Source: JACKBJ01 sp964549495
GTDB taxonomy: Bacteria > Chloroflexota > Anaerolineae > Epilineales > Epilineaceae
DNA length: 64,000 nt
Direction of reading: 5' to 3'
Assembly (NCBI GenBank): GCA_964549495.1
Contig: CAZJWJ010000002.1
Coordinates: 1-64,000 of the forward strand
Shown: positions 59,876 to 64,000 of the stretch, piece after piece
Layout of the letters: each line of letters opens with the position of its first letter
How positions within the stretch are numbered: the first letter of the stretch is position 1
Made by a program: the position numbers and the translations under genes
Notes under the pieces: generated by a model
What the model saw: only the letters and a program-made list of their open reading frames with translations
The model's database searches: none
What the model was told of the DNA's origin: nothing

Positions 59876-59992
59876 GGAGAGCACTCCTGTGGGGCATGCA
59901 GGCCAAACTGTGCGTCGAGGAGAGGAGCTTCGGGGGTCGTGGAATCGGGAAGCCAGACAACGAGGGGCAGCCGGTGCCGGCCGCGAGCGGCG

Positions 59993-59998
59993 ATTATA
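59993..59998 (-). promoter_or_regulatory. Consensus -10 box for glpX-rho
   Basis: TATAAT on the minus strand in CTGTTATAATCGC lies about 118 nt before the glpX ATG. The -35 position has only a weak match (TCACGT). The leader of about 110 nt shows no obvious element. Confidence 0.5.
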
Positions 59999-60073
59999 AC
60001 AGAGCTGGCGCCGGGACGTGAAGCCGGGGCGAAAGGTCGGACGGGCAAGACATCCTGGCGCAGTGCGGGGGCT

Positions 60074-61327
60074 TCAGCCTTCTTCGAGCGCGGCGGCGAT
60101 CGCCTCGTCGCGGTGCAGCCGGCGCGTGGGGATGCGGTTGGCCGCCAGCGCGGCCGCCAGCGCATCGTTGCTGCCGGCCGGGCCGAAGCTGTTGGCGTCG
60201 ACCAGGACCACCAGGCTGTGCACACCGCGCAGCTTCAGGGCGCGCAAGGCCTCCACCCAGCGCAGCGAGGTGGTGGCGGTGATGACCACCAGGGTGGCAT
60301 GCCGCTTGAGCTCGTGGCTCTCGGCGGAGAGCACCTCCGAGAGACCCGAGCGGCCCGCGGCCCGCAGGACGGCCAGGTGGGTGAGGATCTTGGAGATCTG
60401 GCGGTCGCCGCGATCGGGCTGGGCGACGATCCGGCGCTGCCCGTGGGCGATCAAGCCCACGCTCTTGCCGTCCTCCAGGAAATGCCGTGCCAGGCTGGCC
60501 GCCGCCACCACGGCATACTCCTCGGTGCTGGGCAGGACCTCCGGCAGGTCCTCGTCCACCCAGGGCATGGCCGAGCCGGGCTCCGCCTCGCGATCCGCCT
60601 CGGCCGCCGCCACGTGGGCGTCCCGATCCAAATCGAGCAGGATCCAGTAGTCGGCGATGGGGTCCAGCTCGAACTCGCGGGTGTAGAGCTGGTTGCGACG
60701 GGCCGAGGTCGGCCAGTGGATGCGCTTGAAGTCATCCCCCGGCCGGTAGCCGCGGACGCCGCGCACGTTGGTGGTGGCCAGCTCGCTGCGCCTGCGGATG
60801 ACCTGACCGCCCGAGAGATAGCCGGTGGGTAGGTCCAGGGCGCGCAAGGGCAGGCTGCGCGGGTAGACCACGAAGGGAGCGGTCTGACCGTACTTGCGCT
60901 CGAGCCGGAAGATCCCCAAGGGATCGCCGCCGGCCACCGTCATCGGCCCCAGGCGGAACATGCCGCGCCGGCGGCAGACCGTGCGCACCGTCCAGCGCCG
61001 CGTGCGGCCCGGAGCCATGGTCGACAGCACGCGGCTGGCGTGATGTCCCGGCAGATCGCTGTGGTCGCGCACCTCCAGAAAGAGCTTGGGCAGCCAGCCG
61101 CGATTGGTCAGGCCGAAGCTCTCCTCGGCCAGTCCGCCCACCTCGGCCCGGCTGGCCCGGGTCCGGCGCGAGATCTCGATCCAGCGCACCGAGCTCCAGG
61201 TGAGCAGGGCGGCCACCGCCAGCAAGCTCGAGAGGGCCCAGGTGAGCCGCCAGATCAAGGGATGGCCGAAGAGCAATGCGATGGCGGCGACCACCAGCGT
61301 GACACCGACCAGAAAGCGACCGTGCAT
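60074..61327 (-). CDS. Membrane-anchored DUF58 protein (second cluster)
   Basis: The protein has 417 residues. Two N-terminal helices (FLVGVTLVVAAIALLFG, LTWALSSLLAVAALLTW) anchor it. A beta-rich middle is followed by the DUF58 core VRGYRPGDDFKRIHWPTSARRNQLYTREFE and a VWA-like fold whose metal motif is altered (LLDLDRDAHV in place of D-x-S-x-S). It starts one base after the MoxR stop region and forms a MoxR-DUF58 pair. This family member differs in architecture from the soluble DUF58 protein at 39274-40203. Confidence 0.9.
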   Translation of the reverse strand: MHGRFLVGVTLVVAAIALLFGHPLIWRLTWALSSLLAVAALLTWSSVRWIEISRRTRASRAEVGGLAEESFGLTNRGWLPKLFLEVRDHSDLPGHHASRVLSTMAPGRTRRWTVRTVCRRRGMFRLGPMTVAGGDPLGIFRLERKYGQTAPFVVYPRSLPLRALDLPTGYLSGGQVIRRRSELATTNVRGVRGYRPGDDFKRIHWPTSARRNQLYTREFELDPIADYWILLDLDRDAHVAAAEADREAEPGSAMPWVDEDLPEVLPSTEEYAVVAAASLARHFLEDGKSVGLIAHGQRRIVAQPDRGDRQISKILTHLAVLRAAGRSGLSEVLSAESHELKRHATLVVITATTSLRWVEALRALKLRGVHSLVVLVDANSFGPAGSNDALAAALAANRIPTRRLHRDEAIAAALEEG

Positions 61328-61328
61328 G

Positions 61329-62276
<948 letters not shown>

Positions 62277-62490
62277 GCGGTCTCTCTCTCGTTTTGCTAG
62301 GGCGGTGCGGTCGCTCATGGAAAGTCGGTGACTTGGGGGCGAGCTAACGATAGCATTCGCGGATCGGCTGCCCATCCACCCGTGGCCCGCGCCCCATCGA
62401 TGGCTCCCGGTAGCCGAGCCTTACGAGCCGAGCCCTGATCAAAACGAAGGGATCCGGCTCGGGGTTCAGACGCCTGCGCAGTCCTTGTGG

Positions 62491-62496
62491 TATCGT
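62491..62496 (+). promoter_or_regulatory. -10 box 8 nt before the rlmN GTG (leaderless type)
   Basis: TGGTATCGT, an extended -10, ends 8 nt before GTG 62505, the same geometry as TACAAT before GTG 36579. No Shine-Dalgarno sequence lies between. Confidence 0.45.
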
Positions 62497-62504
62497 TGCC
62501 GACC

Positions 62505-63653
62505 GTGAACGACGAACGCATCGCGCTCTACGAGCTCGACCACGAGGGCCTGGAGGCCTTGATGGCCGAGCTGGGACAGCCTCGCTACCGAGCCGACCAG
62601 ATCTGGCGATGGCTCTACCGCCACCTGGCCGATGACTTCGGCGCGATGAGCGACCTTCCCGCCGATCTGCGCGACCGGCTGGCCGAGAGATGCCGGCTCG
62701 AGCGGCTCCGGCCCTTGGCCCGGACCGAGAGCGAGGATGGTCTGGCGACCAAGTTCCTCTTCGGGCTGCCGGACGGCCAGCAGGTCGAGACGGTGCTGAT
62801 GCACTACGTCGATCCGGCCGATGAGGACCCGGACGGGCCAAACGAAGGCGAGATCCCGGCCGGCCGGCATACCATCTGTCTGTCGACCCAGGCCGGTTGC
62901 GCGATGGGCTGCGTCTTCTGCGCCACCGGTCAGATGGGCTTGCTGCGCGACCTGAGCGTCGGCGAATGCGTCGAGCAGGTCCTGCATTGCGCTCGCTTGC
63001 TGCGCGCGGCCGGCGAGCGTCTCGACAACGTGGTCTTCATGGGCATGGGCGAGCCCCTGGCCAATTGGGAAGCCACCTGGGCTTGTGTCGAGCGCCTGAT
63101 CGATCCGGAGGGCTTGGGACTCAGCCCGCGGCGCCTGACCATCTCGACCGTGGGCATCGTGCCCGGCATCCGCCGGCTGGCCGAGAGCGGCTTGCCGCTG
63201 CGCCTGGCGGTCTCGCTGCACGCGCCGGACGATGCGCTGCGCAGCCGATTGGTGGCGGTGAACCAGGTCTACGGTCTGTCGGAGATCCTGGCGGCTTGCC
63301 GCGACTACCAAGCCGCCGGGGGGCGCCGCATCACCTTCGAATACGTGCTCATCGCCGGGGTCAACGACGCGATCGAGCAGGCACGGCATCTGGCCGCGCG
63401 GCTGGGCGGCCTGGACGCGCACGTCAACCTGATCCCGCTCAACCCCACCGACGGCAGTCCGATGCGGCCCAGCCCTTATCGCGACGCGGTGGCCTTCCAG
63501 GACGCCCTGCGCGCGTCCGGGCTCGGCACGACCCTGCGCATGCGCAGGGGCATCGACGTTCAAGCCGGCTGCGGGCAGTTGCGCAGCCGCAGCCAGACCG
63601 GCCAGATGGGCCGGACCATCCCCTTGCTCGAAGACACGGGAGCCCGCTCATGA
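62505..63653 (+). CDS. rlmN: 23S rRNA/tRNA adenine-C2 methyltransferase RlmN
   Basis: This radical-SAM enzyme methylates A2503 of 23S rRNA and A37 of some tRNAs and has 382 residues from GTG 62505. A GTG 18 nt upstream overlaps the -10 box and is less likely. The radical-SAM cluster is CAMGCVFCATGQMG, then VFMGMGEPLANW, LTISTVGIVPGIRRLA, VSLHAPDDALRSRLVA, and the C-terminal catalytic Cys in VQAGCGQLR. Its stop overlaps the rpe start by 4 nt (ATGA). Confidence 0.95.
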   Translation: MNDERIALYELDHEGLEALMAELGQPRYRADQIWRWLYRHLADDFGAMSDLPADLRDRLAERCRLERLRPLARTESEDGLATKFLFGLPDGQQVETVLMHYVDPADEDPDGPNEGEIPAGRHTICLSTQAGCAMGCVFCATGQMGLLRDLSVGECVEQVLHCARLLRAAGERLDNVVFMGMGEPLANWEATWACVERLIDPEGLGLSPRRLTISTVGIVPGIRRLAESGLPLRLAVSLHAPDDALRSRLVAVNQVYGLSEILAACRDYQAAGGRRITFEYVLIAGVNDAIEQARHLAARLGGLDAHVNLIPLNPTDGSPMRPSPYRDAVAFQDALRASGLGTTLRMRRGIDVQAGCGQLRSRSQTGQMGRTIPLLEDTGARS

Positions 63654-64000
63654 GCCAGCCGCACCCGGACCTGGAGATCCTGCCTTCCATCCTCTCGGCC
63701 GACTTCGCCCGATTGGGCGCGGACGTGGAGGCCGTGGCCGCCGCCGGCGTGCGCAAGCTGCACGTCGACGTGATGGACGGGCGCTTCGTGCCCAACATCT
63801 CCATCGGCCTGCCGGTGCTGCGCTCCCTTCGCCAGGCCACCGATCTCTTCCTCGACTGCCACCTGATGATCGTGGAGCCGGAGCGCTATGCCCTGGAGTT
63901 CGCCCGCTACGGTGCGGACGGCGTGACGATCCACGTCGAGGCCTGCCGGCACCCCCATCGCTTGCTGCAGCAGCTGCGCGACGCCGGGGTGGTGGCAGGC
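63650..64000 (+). CDS. rpe: Ribulose-phosphate 3-epimerase, N-terminal part
   Basis: The first 117 codons are in the window; the gene runs off the right edge. LPSILSADFARLGADV, HVDVMDGRFVPNISIG and LDCHLMIVEPERY are the hallmark blocks of this TIM-barrel enzyme, which interconverts ribulose-5-phosphate and xylulose-5-phosphate; the Asp and His in these blocks are metal ligands and catalytic residues. It is translationally coupled to rlmN by ATGA. Confidence 0.95.
   Translation, partial: MSQPHPDLEILPSILSADFARLGADVEAVAAAGVRKLHVDVMDGRFVPNISIGLPVLRSLRQATDLFLDCHLMIVEPERYALEFARYGADGVTIHVEACRHPHRLLQQLRDAGVVAG

Overview
The window looks like a chromosomal scaffold from a high-GC (roughly two-thirds G+C by eye), Gram-positive-like or monoderm bacterium, most probably a member of the Chloroflexota (Anaerolineae-like). 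This rests on several secreted proteins that end in a Thr/Pro-rich linker plus a short '[IV][FY]LP-x-L' tail, on a DUF5671-repeat membrane protein, and on MoxR/DUF58/VWA clusters, PgpH and an actinobacterial-type inositol-3-phosphate synthase. It is inference from protein families, not from a marker-gene tree. No rRNA, tRNA or CRISPR array was seen. A 10-N scaffold gap at 19021-19030 falls inside the inositol-phosphate synthase gene and is flanked by two different versions of the same coding segment, so the parts left and right of it may not come from the same genome.

Layout. 1-2050: an IS-like transposase with partial inverted ends. 2050-3180: a small, visibly lower-GC two-gene cassette of unknown function. 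3186-10875: a leftward run of six genes (PlsC-like acyltransferase, degenerate PEP-synthase-like protein, sugar-nucleotidyltransferase, RNA uridine methyltransferase, stand-alone propeptide-like protein, subtilisin). 11026-14536: a secreted sugar dehydrogenase fused to a lactonase, then a DinB-Nudix fusion. 14576-19780: leftward Trm112-like, inositol-phosphate synthase, P-type cation ATPase and endonuclease III. 19982-31880: saccharopine-dehydrogenase-like protein, secreted LVIVP/PA protein, glycine-rich VWA protein, MutL, membrane metallopeptidase, secreted esterase and Kef-type antiporter. 32107-36343: Tat-lipoprotein intradiol dioxygenase, a secreted unknown, and a DUF5671/NTF2-like membrane pair. 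36579-45796: a tightly coupled DUF58/VWA/MoxR operon in which the MoxR gene is cut off from its likely promoter by a 163-bp MITE-like inverted repeat. 46032-48845: a six-repeat secreted protein. 49050-55832: yqeY-pgpH-ybeY plus a heterodimeric ABC exporter. 55926-64000: LysM/M23 hydrolase, rho, glpX, a second MoxR-DUF58 pair, rlmN and rpe.

Regulation. Several promoters can be read. Classic -35/-10 pairs with 16-17 bp spacers lie before the acyltransferase run, the M23 peptidase, the VWA protein and the divergent Trm112/saccharopine pair, where one palindromic TTGCAA may serve both directions. A second recurring pattern is GCTATCAT or GCTACAAT only 6-8 nt before a start codon, which suggests leaderless or nearly leaderless mRNAs. 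Translational coupling by ATGA/GTGA overlaps is very common.

Best leads: the dehydrogenase-lactonase fusion, the chimeric joint, the MITE between the VWA operon and MoxR, the PEP-synthase-like protein without its phosphohistidine domain, the free propeptide next to the subtilisin, the transposase start codon buried in a hairpin, and the low-GC two-gene cassette.
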